In this document: piece by piece, positions 7,971-16,692 of the stretch | How the letters are laid out: each line of letters opens with the position of its first letter | Numbering within the stretch: the stretch's first letter is position 1 | DNA from: Desulfobacteraceae bacterium | GTDB lineage: Bacteria; Desulfobacterota; Desulfobacteria; Desulfobacterales; Desulfosalsimonadaceae | Length of the DNA stretch: 64,000 nt | Direction: 5' to 3' | NCBI GenBank assembly: GCA_003599885.1 | Contig: QZKW01000030.1 | Location: 62,001 to 126,000, forward strand | Made by a program: the position numbers and the translations under genes | Notes under the pieces: model-generated | Seen by the model: only the letters and a program-made list of their open reading frames with translations | Databases searched by the model: none | Told to the model about the DNA's origin: nothing

Positions 7971-9650
7971 TTATTTCTTCCCGGATTCTGAATCCTTGCC
8001 CTCCAACCCCGCGATCGCCTCAAACCATTTTTCTTTGGGTACCCAGACTTTTTCCGGCGGATCCGCAACATAGTGGGGCGACATGATCTGCTCACCGGAT
8101 TCGTTAAATACATCCTGGATATTGGCATGCAGATTGGACAGCACGGTGCTGCGCGCCTTAGGATTTTCAACAATGGCGGAAAACAGGTATTCGACATAAA
8201 AATCGGAAAGCGAGCGCTGCCGGACAATCGGTTCCGGTTTTTTCGCAAGGCCGGGGGTTTTTCGGGCCGCGAGCAGGAGAAGTTCATGGACCTTTCGCCA
8301 TGGCGTGGAATATCCGATGGTAATGCTGGTTGCGAGGATAGCACCAGTGCCGCCGTCAAACCGCGAATAATTTTTAAGCGTGGCGTTGCTCAACACCGCA
8401 TTGGGGATAGTGACTTCCTCGCGGCTGGCGGTCCGGAGTTTGGTCGATAAAACCCCCAGTGACAGGACCAGGCCTTCCATATCACCGAATTTTATGAAGT
8501 CACCGGCCCGAAACGCGCGGGAATACATGAGAACCATTCCGGCCGCTGCCTGATTGACGACACTCGTCGACCCCAGTGACAGAATGACGCCCACCAGAAC
8601 GCTCACGCCTTTGAATGCTTCCGTACCGCTTCCCGGCAGATACGGATAGGCCATGATAAAGGCAAAAACCCATAAAACCCCTCGGGCGATGCGGCTTGTC
8701 GGCCGCACCACTTCCGGATGAAGCCATGACAGACCCACCCGTCCGGTTTCGACATTGCTGAAAAAAGAGTCGAGCCACTGGGACAGGATGCGAAACACTA
8801 AAATGATAATGGCAATGGCAAAAAAATCCGGAATAGCGGCAAGAAATCCAGCGCCGAACTGGTTGAGGATACCCATCAGATATCCGCCCAGGCTTTCACC
8901 CCAGGTCCGGGTTTGGGGAAACTGACGCAGGCAAAAAGTCAGCCAGAGGTGTGTTGTAACCAGAACAACGATCCAACTGGCAAGGCGAAAGATCCATCGG
9001 GTAATGGGAACAATCTGCTGAAAAATATTAATTCCGACGATTTTGATTTTTTCGGCAAACCGGGCTTCGATGGCTTCAAAACGGCGCATCAGAAATCCGT
9101 AAATCCGGTTGAAGATAAACAGGATGAACACAAAGACCAGTGTCGCCACAATACAGTATCCGGCTGCAAGGAAAAGGTATTTAATGTCTTTTGACTCTGC
9201 CACTTCTTTTTGGATGATTGTCAGACTTTTAATCGCACGGTCGATGACGGTTTTTTTGTCTTCCCCGAAAGCCGGGGCAAGATCGTCTTTTGTAATGGTA
9301 AATGCCGGTTCCTCTCCGATAAAAACAACCGTCCCTTCAGGCAGTTCTTTTGTGGTTATCTCTTTTTTGTAATTATTAGAAATAATTCGATTCAGACGTT
9401 GATTCGTATACTCGGCACGGGCCGAAGGAGAATAACCAAAAAGTTTACCTCGGAAAACGGCGATGGCATGGTTATTAAACATAATTATTGCAGGAGCGCT
9501 TTCGGATTCAGAGGCTTGGCCGCCGGAAGATGGCAAATTCATTGGGGGCATAACTGACATCGGGTCTTTCTGAACGGAACAATCTGAAATTTTAGGAAAA
9601 CCCATGGCAATGCCTGCCAGAATCAGAATGCATAAAAGATTTTTTTTCAT
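7971..9650 (-). CDS. MscS-family mechanosensitive ion channel
   Basis: This 559-residue inner-membrane protein starts at the ATG at 9650 (GGAGAGG upstream). An N-terminal signal-like helix leads into a periplasmic domain of about 110 residues. Four or five transmembrane helices follow, with starts near YLFLAAGYCIVAT, WIFRLASWIVVLV and DFFAIAIIILVF. The pore helix GVSVLVGVILSLGSTSVVNQ continues into the beta domain RAGDFIKFGDMEG...VTIPNAVLSN, which is the core of the MscS family. It should open under membrane tension to release solutes during osmotic downshock. It is longer than E. coli MscS (286 residues) because of the added N-terminal region. It is transcribed away from the 9995 gene. Confidence 0.9.
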   Translation of the reverse strand: MKKNLLCILILAGIAMGFPKISDCSVQKDPMSVMPPMNLPSSGGQASESESAPAIIMFNNHAIAVFRGKLFGYSPSARAEYTNQRLNRIISNNYKKEITTKELPEGTVVFIGEEPAFTITKDDLAPAFGEDKKTVIDRAIKSLTIIQKEVAESKDIKYLFLAAGYCIVATLVFVFILFIFNRIYGFLMRRFEAIEARFAEKIKIVGINIFQQIVPITRWIFRLASWIVVLVTTHLWLTFCLRQFPQTRTWGESLGGYLMGILNQFGAGFLAAIPDFFAIAIIILVFRILSQWLDSFFSNVETGRVGLSWLHPEVVRPTSRIARGVLWVFAFIMAYPYLPGSGTEAFKGVSVLVGVILSLGSTSVVNQAAAGMVLMYSRAFRAGDFIKFGDMEGLVLSLGVLSTKLRTASREEVTIPNAVLSNATLKNYSRFDGGTGAILATSITIGYSTPWRKVHELLLLAARKTPGLAKKPEPIVRQRSLSDFYVEYLFSAIVENPKARSTVLSNLHANIQDVFNESGEQIMSPHYVADPPEKVWVPKEKWFEAIAGLEGKDSESGKK

Positions 9651-9994
9651 AGCGCCCTCTCCAGCAGATGAGCTTGAGATATTTCGTTGTCTCATTTTTT
9701 ATATTTTGATACAAAAATGTTTAAGGCAGAGACACAGAATTCTACTTTTTTTGTAATTCCGGAACCGGTTCGATGATTTCCATGCATCGTCATTATGGAC
9801 ACAAATCGCGCCTTGTGCAAGCGGATGTTTAGTAAGAACTGTATTAATAGTGGTCGCTGAAGCAAGTCGCCTGATGTGGCATACAAATTGAGTATAAACA
9901 ATAGTTCAAGGTTCAGCCCGATTTCCCGGCAATGTTCCATAACGGACATTCCCATTTAATCAATAATCAGACATAAACTATAGAAACGAACCCA
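9651..9994. other. Divergent intergenic region, no gene seen
   Basis: This is 344 bases of AT-rich sequence between the divergent MscS and outer-membrane protein genes. It should hold both promoters. A TGGCATACAAATTGAG stretch near 9877 resembles a sigma-54 site, but the -12 element reads TTGA rather than TTGC, so I do not call it. The one open frame of any length on the minus strand looks unlike a protein. Confidence 0.5.
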
Positions 9995-10807
9995 ATGAAG
10001 ATCAAACTGATTTTAATGGTAATGGCGAGTTTTATTCTGAGCATAACCATTCGTATTGATTATGTAAAAGCGGAAAGCAATGAAGAACTGGCCAAAAAAC
10101 TGGCCAACCCGGTGGCCTCTCTCATCAGTGTGCCGCTGCAATACAACTATGACGGGAATTATGGTCCGGACGACATTGGTTCCGTCAGCAAACTGAACAT
10201 TCAGCCGGTCATTCCCATCACGCTGAATAATGAGTGGAATTTGATCACCCGAACCATTGTCCCGCTGATTGATCAAAATGGCATTCCTGTTAAGGATCAG
10301 GACGAATCGGGACTCGGAGACACCACTGCCAGTCAGTTTTTCTCTCCCAAGGATCCGACCTCTCGGGGCTGGATCTGGGGAGTAGGCCCGGTCGAACTCC
10401 TGCCGACGGCATCCGACAAAATGCTCGGCAACGAAAAGTGGGGCCTGGGTCCAACGGCTGTTGTCTTGAAGCAGACAGGGCCATGGACGTTCGGCGGACT
10501 AGCCAACCATGTATGGTCCATCGCAGGCGATGAAGACCGGGGGGATATCAGTTCAACCTTTGTCCAGCCTTTTTTGGCCTACATTACAAAGACCAAAACC
10601 ACGCTGGGTCTGAATACGGAATCCACATATAACTGGGAAACCAACCAGTGGTCCGTTCCGGTGAACGTCACGGTAGCTCAGTTATTAAAGATCGGTCCAC
10701 AGATATTACAAATTCTGGTGGGTACACGCTACTGGGCTGAAGCGCCCGACAACGGACCTGAAGGATGGGGCTACCGGGCGCAGTTGACGTTTTTGTTCCC
10801 GAGATAA
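9995..10807 (+). CDS. Outer-membrane beta-barrel protein (transporter-like, 'neuromedin U'-annotated family)
   Basis: This 270-residue protein has a signal peptide (residues about 1-26). Alternating hydrophobic beta strands follow, and the C-terminus ends in aromatic-rich QLTFLFPR, typical of an outer-membrane barrel. Segments such as SVPLQYNYDGNYGP, LNIQPVIPITLNNEWNLI, SGLGDTTASQFFSP and GVGPVELLPTAS are characteristic of a family usually annotated only as 'transporter' or, by misnaming, 'neuromedin U'. The substrate is unknown. It opens a long plus-strand run of envelope genes. The nearest downstream gene is a DUF3313 lipoprotein 146 bases away. Confidence 0.75.
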   Translation: MKIKLILMVMASFILSITIRIDYVKAESNEELAKKLANPVASLISVPLQYNYDGNYGPDDIGSVSKLNIQPVIPITLNNEWNLITRTIVPLIDQNGIPVKDQDESGLGDTTASQFFSPKDPTSRGWIWGVGPVELLPTASDKMLGNEKWGLGPTAVVLKQTGPWTFGGLANHVWSIAGDEDRGDISSTFVQPFLAYITKTKTTLGLNTESTYNWETNQWSVPVNVTVAQLLKIGPQILQILVGTRYWAEAPDNGPEGWGYRAQLTFLFPR

Positions 10808-10953
10808 GTGAGTGTTAAAACCATTATTTTTATTGATTCTTTTTGGCATGTAGCATCCGGTAGGAATTTTAGGGACATCGTGTTATTTTTTTGATACTCA
10901 ATATGAAAAATGAACATCCGATTAAACCTGATACATTAAATAAGGAGAACCTC

Positions 10954-11658
10954 ATGAAGATCCAACATGTTTTTAACCGATTATTTTTATTTATTTTTTT
11001 GGCAATGCTTTGTGTGTCCTGTGCAACAACCCACCAGGAACGTTCGGTCAAAACATCCGGTTTTTTGAATGATTATTCCCAGTTAAAGGAAGGCACGGAT
11101 GATCAGGCGCTGATGGTTTATATCGATACGGGCGTTCAATTTAATCAATACAGTAAAGTTATCATCGACCCGGTCCGCCTGGTGGCCACTGAAGACAGTG
11201 ATATGGCCAAAATTTCAACAGAGGATCGTCAGGCCATTGCTAATTATTTTTATGCCGCACTGAATGAGAATTTGTCTAAAAAATATACCATTGTCACCGA
11301 ACCCGGTCCTCAAACCATGAGATTGCGGGTGGCTTTGACGGATATGGCCGGATCAAAGGTGGTGCTGGACACACTGTCTTCAATCGTTCCTTTTGGTATT
11401 GCCTTTAATATGATCTCAGTGGTTGCCACCGGAAACAGTCTGTCTGTAGGTTCCGCAACCGGTGAAATGGAGCTGTTGGATTCAACCACCGGGAAAAGGC
11501 TGGCTGCTGCAGTGGATGGTCGTGCGGGTGCAAAATATACCGGTAAATTTGACAAGTGGGAAAAATGGAACGATACAAAAGAGGCCTGTGATTTCTGGGC
11601 CGAGCGGATTGAAACACGACTGGAAGAACTGTCTGGCGCTGGAAAAAGTCTTAAATAA
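10954..11658 (+). CDS. DUF3313 lipoprotein (copy 1)
   Basis: This protein of about 234 residues starts at the ATG at 10954, five bases after TAAGGAG. The signal peptide ends in a lipobox VSCA. Mature residues begin with KTSGFLNDYSQLKEG, the typical opening of DUF3313 proteins. A VYIDTGVQFNQYSKVIIDPV strand block and the FWAERIETRLEEL C-terminal helix follow. DUF3313 proteins are outer-membrane lipoproteins of unknown role. A second, divergent copy lies at 19078. The region after the stop holds a GC-rich hairpin before the cytochrome b gene. Confidence 0.85.
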   Translation: MKIQHVFNRLFLFIFLAMLCVSCATTHQERSVKTSGFLNDYSQLKEGTDDQALMVYIDTGVQFNQYSKVIIDPVRLVATEDSDMAKISTEDRQAIANYFYAALNENLSKKYTIVTEPGPQTMRLRVALTDMAGSKVVLDTLSSIVPFGIAFNMISVVATGNSLSVGSATGEMELLDSTTGKRLAAAVDGRAGAKYTGKFDKWEKWNDTKEACDFWAERIETRLEELSGAGKSLK

Positions 11659-11815
11659 AAAGAAATAATAAAGTCGCAGTTTATTTATGGAGAAATAAGA
11701 AATTGCCTTTGAGTATTTTTCAAAAGGTGAAAAGGAAATAAGACTGGCCGATGAAAAGAACGGCCGGCTTAGTATTCAGGTTCGGTAATTTGATGACGTA
11801 TTCGACATGCGGTCG

Positions 11816-11842
11816 GCCGGGCGGGGAATCACCCCGCCCGGC
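11816..11842. other. Strong GC-rich hairpin upstream of cytochrome b
   Basis: The arms GCCGGGCGGGG and CCCCGCCCGGC pair perfectly (11 bp) around the loop AATCA. No T-run follows on the plus strand, so a simple intrinsic terminator is unlikely. It lies 79 bases before the GTG of the cytochrome b gene and could be a leader structure or transcript-stabilising stem. Confidence 0.6.
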
Positions 11843-11920
11843 AATGATTTGGAGGATGCGCAAAATGGTTTGATGTAGTCATCTGCTTTGTTTTAAATTT
11901 TTCAGGAAAAATTCGGCAAA

Positions 11921-13306
11921 GTGAATACCCATACTGAAAACGATCAGAAACATTTTATCTCAAGATTCCGGCGTTCCATTTCACCGGGACCGATAATTCC
12001 GCGCACCGACAAAGAACGCAAGTCGGCTGTCATCAATTTTTTTGCCCTTCACATTCATCCGCCGACTGTGCCCGAAACCGTTCTCCGCTTCACCCATACG
12101 TTCGGCCTTGGCGGCATGGCGCTGGTTCTTATCCTGATACAATTTGGGACCGGCATTTTGCTGAAATTTGCGTTTGAGCCAACCCCAATGACCGCTTATG
12201 CGTCGATCCAGTCACTTCAGACCAAAACGCCTTTCGGCCAGCTCATCCGCAACCTCCATCACTGGAGCGCCAGTCTGCTGGTGATGATTATTTTTCTTCA
12301 CATGCTGCGCGTGTATTTTACCGGGGCGTTTCATTCCCCTCGCCAGTTTAACTGGATTATCGGGTGGGCGATTTTTGCCTGTGTGCTGGCGGCAAATTTT
12401 ACCGGCTATCTGCTCCCCTATGACCAGCTTGCTTACTGGGCGGTGATGGTTTCAACCGGTATGCTGGGATATATTCCGGTTATCGGGCCCACGCTGCAGT
12501 CATTTTTTCTGGGTGGTGCGGATGTCGGTCCGGCAACCATGCGAATATTTTTTGCCTTCCATACAGCCCTTTTACCGGTCATTGTGCTGATACTTGCGGG
12601 GTTTCATTTCTGGCGGGTACGCAAGGCCGGCGGTGTTGTGGTTCCCAGGGCATCGCTTGCGGAAATATCCGATAATAATCAGGTCCGCGTACCGGTGCTG
12701 CCCAATCTTCTCATGCGTGAGACGGTTACGGCACTGGTGCTCATTGCGGGCATTCTGGCGTTTTCCGTATTTTTTAACGCAACCCTGGGTGATCCGGCCA
12801 ATCCCGGACTCAGCCCGAATCCCACCAAAGCGCCCTGGTATTTTGCCGGATTCCAGGAACTGCTCCTGCATATCCACCCGGCGTTTTCCGTTTTTGTGAT
12901 TCCCCTGGCAATCACTCTTTTTCTGATGCTGGCGCCCTATATCAACTTTGACGACAATTCCGAAGGCGTATGGTTTGTTTCCCCCAAAGGCCGCCGGATG
13001 GCCATTATTTCAGGAGTTTTGTCCGTTCTGCTGACGTTGGTTCTGATTCTTATCGATGACTATGCGGCCACCGGGATAAAAATTCTGAATTCAATCCCAC
13101 CGGAAATCAGTCAGGGCGCACTTCCGACTTTTATTCTGATGATCGGTATGGGACTCTTTTACCGGCTGATGAAATCCCGGTTTTCCGCGACAAATAACGA
13201 AGCCGTTCAGTCGGTTTTTGTATTTATCATGACCGCATTAATTGTGCTGACCATAGTCGGTGCGGTTTTCAGGGGCAAGGATATGGCGCTTTCACTGCCG
13301 TGGTGA
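11921..13306 (+). CDS. Cytochrome b (fused b6/subunit IV type) of a Rieske/cytochrome b complex
   Basis: This 461-residue integral membrane protein starts at GTG. It binds two b-type hemes by paired histidines in two helices. The first pair is spaced H-x13-H (HHWSASLLVMIIFLH) and the second H-x14-H (FHTALLPVIVLILAGFH). The longer second spacing is that of b6-type proteins. The C-terminal half carries a variant of the quinol-site PEWY motif (PTKAPWYFAGFQELL) plus further helices, so the b6 and subunit IV parts are fused. It oxidises a quinol and passes electrons to the Rieske protein encoded next. The stop overlaps possible GTG starts of the Rieske gene, so the two are coupled. Confidence 0.9.
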   Translation: MNTHTENDQKHFISRFRRSISPGPIIPRTDKERKSAVINFFALHIHPPTVPETVLRFTHTFGLGGMALVLILIQFGTGILLKFAFEPTPMTAYASIQSLQTKTPFGQLIRNLHHWSASLLVMIIFLHMLRVYFTGAFHSPRQFNWIIGWAIFACVLAANFTGYLLPYDQLAYWAVMVSTGMLGYIPVIGPTLQSFFLGGADVGPATMRIFFAFHTALLPVIVLILAGFHFWRVRKAGGVVVPRASLAEISDNNQVRVPVLPNLLMRETVTALVLIAGILAFSVFFNATLGDPANPGLSPNPTKAPWYFAGFQELLLHIHPAFSVFVIPLAITLFLMLAPYINFDDNSEGVWFVSPKGRRMAIISGVLSVLLTLVLILIDDYAATGIKILNSIPPEISQGALPTFILMIGMGLFYRLMKSRFSATNNEAVQSVFVFIMTALIVLTIVGAVFRGKDMALSLPW

Positions 13307-13311
13307 CACTT

Positions 13312-13845
13312 ATGGTGAAAAAACAATCGACAGAACATCCACCGGTTCAATCCGAAAGGCGCAGCTTTTTAAACACGATTTGGATGGTCCTTGGCGCAGT
13401 GGCGCTTGGAGAAGCGGCGTGGCTCATCACCTCATTTTTAAAGCCGCGAAAACGGAAAATCCACCAGGGGGATTTCGGCGGCGCCATCACTGCCGGCCCG
13501 GTAAGCAGTTTTACGAATAACACGGTGACCGCGTTTCCCCGGGGCCGGTTCTATCTATCCCGGCTGGATGACGGCGGGTTTCTGGCCGTTTCACGTCAGT
13601 GCACCCACCTGGGGTGCACCATTCCCTGGGAGGAAAAAGAAAAATTATTTATCTGCCCCTGTCATGCATCGGCGTTTGATATCTTCGGCAATGCGGTCAA
13701 ATCACCGGCGTCCCGGGCGCTGGATATATTCAAGGTTTATATCGAAAACCAGACGGTCTATGTGGACACCGGGCAGATGATTAAACGCTCGGAGTTTCGC
13801 AAAGAACAGGCCGTTTATTCAACTGCCCCCGGGAGTAAGGCATAG
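13312..13845 (+). CDS. Rieske [2Fe-2S] protein
   Basis: The cluster-binding motifs CTHLGC and CPCHAS supply the two Cys and two His ligands; the disulfide Cys residues are also present. An N-terminal ERRSFLNTIWMVLGAVALG segment looks like an uncleaved Tat-type signal anchor, as in other Rieske subunits. The ATG at 13312 is used here. GTGs at 13300 and 13303 overlap the cytochrome b stop and are possible starts. The protein takes an electron from quinol at the cytochrome b site and hands it to a cytochrome c, probably the octaheme protein encoded four bases downstream. In this locus cytochrome b precedes Rieske, the reverse of classical petA-petB order. Confidence 0.9.
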   Translation: MVKKQSTEHPPVQSERRSFLNTIWMVLGAVALGEAAWLITSFLKPRKRKIHQGDFGGAITAGPVSSFTNNTVTAFPRGRFYLSRLDDGGFLAVSRQCTHLGCTIPWEEKEKLFICPCHASAFDIFGNAVKSPASRALDIFKVYIENQTVYVDTGQMIKRSEFRKEQAVYSTAPGSKA

Positions 13846-13849
13846 CGGT

Positions 13850-16147
13850 ATGACGGGCTGGAAAATCACCGGCATTATCGCCACTCTGATTATTATTGCG
13901 CTGATACCTATCTATGCCCTGAAAACACAACAGGTCAGAGAACAAACCGGAGAACGGGCACCTGAAGTCACGGCTGAATTTACCGGAAGCGACAGCTGCA
14001 AGGATTGCCACCGTCAGGAATATGACAAGTGGAAAACGTCCCATCACCGCATGGCCATGGCAGCGGCAACCGATGAAAGCGTGCTCGGTGATTTTGACAA
14101 TGCCGAGTTTTCGTATTTCGGCGTAAAGTCCAGATTTTACCGGAAAGACGGGCGGTTTTTTGTGCACACGGCAGGCCCTGACGGGAAAATGGGGGAGTTT
14201 GAAATCACCCACACCTTTGGCTGGTATCCCCTTCAGCAATACCTGGTTCCCTTTCCCGGCGGCCGCATGCAATGCCTGCAAATCGCCTGGGACGTGAAAA
14301 AAAAAACATGGTATCACCTGTCGCCGGAAAAGCCCGTCGATCCGTCGGACTGGCTCTACTGGACCAACAGCGCCCAGAACTGGAACGGCATGTGCGCCGA
14401 ATGCCATTCCACGAATTTGATCAAAGGATATGATGTCAGCGCGGACACATATCATACCACATGGTCTGAAATCAGCGTGGGGTGCGAAGCCTGTCACGGA
14501 CCGGGGTCGCAGCATGTGAAATGGGCCCGGATGCCGGATATGGCCCGGCCCCAGGTGGAGAATTATGGTCTGGTGGTCAGAACAAACGCATTAAGTTCGC
14601 GGCAGCAGGTCGAGCTTTGCGCCCCTTGCCATTCCAGACGGAGTTCTTTGGGTGATAATCCGCACCATCTGGTCGATTTTCTGGATTATGCCATTCCCCA
14701 GGTTCTGGAAGAAGGGTATTATTATGCCGACGGACAGATTCTTGAGGAAGTATACGTATACGGATCGTTCACGCAAAGCAAAATGTACGCCATGAATGTC
14801 CGCTGCAGCAACTGTCATGACGTGCACAGCATCAAGCGGGTAAAGGAGGGCAATGATCTTTGTCTTCAGTGCCACAAGTCGGCGATTTACGATACCAAAG
14901 ACCACCATTTTCATAAAAAGCCGGGGGAAAAGGGTGATCCCGTCAAGGCGGCAAACGGAGACGTCCTGTTTGACGTCGGAACCGGGGCGAAATGCGAGCA
15001 ATGCCACATGCCGGGGCGCTATTATATGGGGGTGGACTATCGCCCGGACCATAGCATGCGGATTCCCAGGCCGGACCTGAGCGCGGCCATCGGAACGCCC
15101 AATAGCTGTAATCGCTGCCATGCCGACAAAACAGTTCAATGGTCCGTTGAAAATATACGCAAATGGTATGGCGAACGGAAAACACCGCATTACGGGACAA
15201 TTCTGGATGCCGGAAGAAAGCAGCTAGAAGTCGCAATAGACGATCTGGTAAAACTCGCCGGCGACCGGCTTTATCCCCCTATTGCCCGCGCCACGGCCCT
15301 GGAATTGATGGCATCGTATGCCAGTGAAAAATGCGTCCGTGCGATTGAACAGGGGCTCACTGATGAAGATAGCCTGATTCGTCTGGCATCGGCACGAAAT
15401 TTAACCGAAACCGACCCGGTCAAACGCCTCACGCTGCTGGGCCCATTACTTTATGATCCCATTAAGGCGGTCCGCATCGATGCGGCCAGGGGGCTGACCA
15501 GCCTGCCGACGGGTATGATGCCGGATGAATTAAGGGAAAAATACCAGACAGTGCTGGCTGAATACGAGCAGGCCATGGAGCATACGGCGGATTTTCCGTC
15601 ATCGCGCCACAATCTTGGCATCATTTACGCCAATCTTGGGCAGATTGACAAATCGGTGGAGAATTACCGCAAGGCGATTGAAATCGACCGGGAATTCTAT
15701 CCGGCGAAAGTCAACCTGGCCATGGTGTATAACCAGATGGGCAAAAATGCTGAGGCGGAAACACTGTTGAAGGAGGCCTTGACCTCCCATCCGAATCTGT
15801 ACGAAGTTAATTATTCCCTGGGTTTATTGCTGGCAGAGGAGAAAAAATACACGGAAGCTGAATCGTATCTTCAAAAAGCCGCTGACGGGTTGCCGGAAAA
15901 TGCCCGGATCAGATACAATCTCGGACTTCTGCAGCAGCAGACGGGAAAAGAACTGGCCGCCGGGGTCTCTTTAAAAGTTGCTCTTGCGATGGAACCTGAA
16001 AATTTTGATTTTTTGTATGCGCTGGCGGATTTTTACATGAAACGAAGCCAGTGGGAAGAAGCTGGACCTGTCGTGGAACAGATGATCGAAAAACATCCGG
16101 ACCAGAGCATCGGTCATGAAATGCTGTCATTTATCAAGAGCCAATAA
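13850..16147 (+). CDS. Octaheme c-type cytochrome with HEAT-like and TPR domains
   Basis: This is a 765-residue protein with an N-terminal membrane anchor (about residues 4-24). Eight CXXCH heme-attachment motifs follow in order: CKDCH, CAECH, CEACH, CAPCH, CSNCH, CLQCH, CEQCH and CNRCH. They occupy roughly residues 48-425, spaced as in cytochrome c554-like multihemes. A helical HEAT-like segment (about 450-560) is then followed by several tetratricopeptide repeats to the end (HNLGIIYANLGQIDKSVENY and similar). It should sit in the periplasm as electron acceptor for the Rieske/cytochrome b subunits encoded just upstream. The TPR tail probably binds a partner protein. The terminal acceptor is unknown. 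Confidence 0.9.
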   Translation: MTGWKITGIIATLIIIALIPIYALKTQQVREQTGERAPEVTAEFTGSDSCKDCHRQEYDKWKTSHHRMAMAAATDESVLGDFDNAEFSYFGVKSRFYRKDGRFFVHTAGPDGKMGEFEITHTFGWYPLQQYLVPFPGGRMQCLQIAWDVKKKTWYHLSPEKPVDPSDWLYWTNSAQNWNGMCAECHSTNLIKGYDVSADTYHTTWSEISVGCEACHGPGSQHVKWARMPDMARPQVENYGLVVRTNALSSRQQVELCAPCHSRRSSLGDNPHHLVDFLDYAIPQVLEEGYYYADGQILEEVYVYGSFTQSKMYAMNVRCSNCHDVHSIKRVKEGNDLCLQCHKSAIYDTKDHHFHKKPGEKGDPVKAANGDVLFDVGTGAKCEQCHMPGRYYMGVDYRPDHSMRIPRPDLSAAIGTPNSCNRCHADKTVQWSVENIRKWYGERKTPHYGTILDAGRKQLEVAIDDLVKLAGDRLYPPIARATALELMASYASEKCVRAIEQGLTDEDSLIRLASARNLTETDPVKRLTLLGPLLYDPIKAVRIDAARGLTSLPTGMMPDELREKYQTVLAEYEQAMEHTADFPSSRHNLGIIYANLGQIDKSVENYRKAIEIDREFYPAKVNLAMVYNQMGKNAEAETLLKEALTSHPNLYEVNYSLGLLLAEEKKYTEAESYLQKAADGLPENARIRYNLGLLQQQTGKELAAGVSLKVALAMEPENFDFLYALADFYMKRSQWEEAGPVVEQMIEKHPDQSIGHEMLSFIKSQ

Positions 16148-16192
16148 AGATAAAAATGGACTGGAAACGAATTTTTCCGGGTAAGGGGACGA

Positions 16193-16642
16193 ATGAACAA
16201 ACAAAAGCAAAAAACATCGAAGCCTAAACCCGCTGGCTCCCGAGTCAGGATGTGGGGCGCATCCGGGTTGGTCCTTATCGCTGTTGCGTTAGCCGCCTTT
16301 GGTTACCGGGCCTGGCATCGGCAGTATCAGACCGCAGATCCGGTGACAATGGCCGGTCAATGGGTGCGTCCCGACGGCGGCTATGTGCTGCAGCTCAGCG
16401 ACATTGGTACGGACGGAAAATTGAAAGCCGAATATTTCAACCCGCGTCCGATCAATGTGGCGCGCGCTGAATGGATGGTGGAGGAGGGCATCCTGGGAAT
16501 TTTTGTCGAACTGCGTGATGCCAATTATCCCGGATCAACCTATAAACTGGCGTATGACACCAAAAACGACCGGCTGAAAGGCATCTATTTTCAGGCGGTG
16601 ATGCAGCAGCGATTTGACGTCGAATTTGAGAGGATGAAATAA
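16193..16642 (+). CDS. Membrane-anchored small protein linked to the bc-type complex
   Basis: This 149-residue protein has a Lys/Pro-rich cytoplasmic start and one transmembrane helix (about 23-41). A periplasmic domain of about 100 residues is rich in beta strands (GQWVRPDGGYVLQLSDIG...). I do not recognise a named family. It follows the octaheme cytochrome by 45 bases and precedes the porin, so it may be an accessory part of the electron-transfer complex. The GQWVRPDGGYVL strand pattern recalls lipocalin-like folds, but that is weak. Confidence 0.6.
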   Translation: MNKQKQKTSKPKPAGSRVRMWGASGLVLIAVALAAFGYRAWHRQYQTADPVTMAGQWVRPDGGYVLQLSDIGTDGKLKAEYFNPRPINVARAEWMVEEGILGIFVELRDANYPGSTYKLAYDTKNDRLKGIYFQAVMQQRFDVEFERMK

Positions 16643-16692
16643 ATTTGCGGGAAGCTGTGTTTATAAACCCAACCCAAAAAGGAGGAAGGGAA

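Noticed and set aside
9875-9892. Sigma-54-like TGGCATACAAATTGAG before the 9995 gene
   Set aside because: The -12 element reads TTGA, lacking the essential GC.
9692-9955. 87-codon open frame on the minus strand between MscS and the outer-membrane gene
   Set aside because: No ribosome-binding site or family resemblance, and it fills a divergent promoter region.
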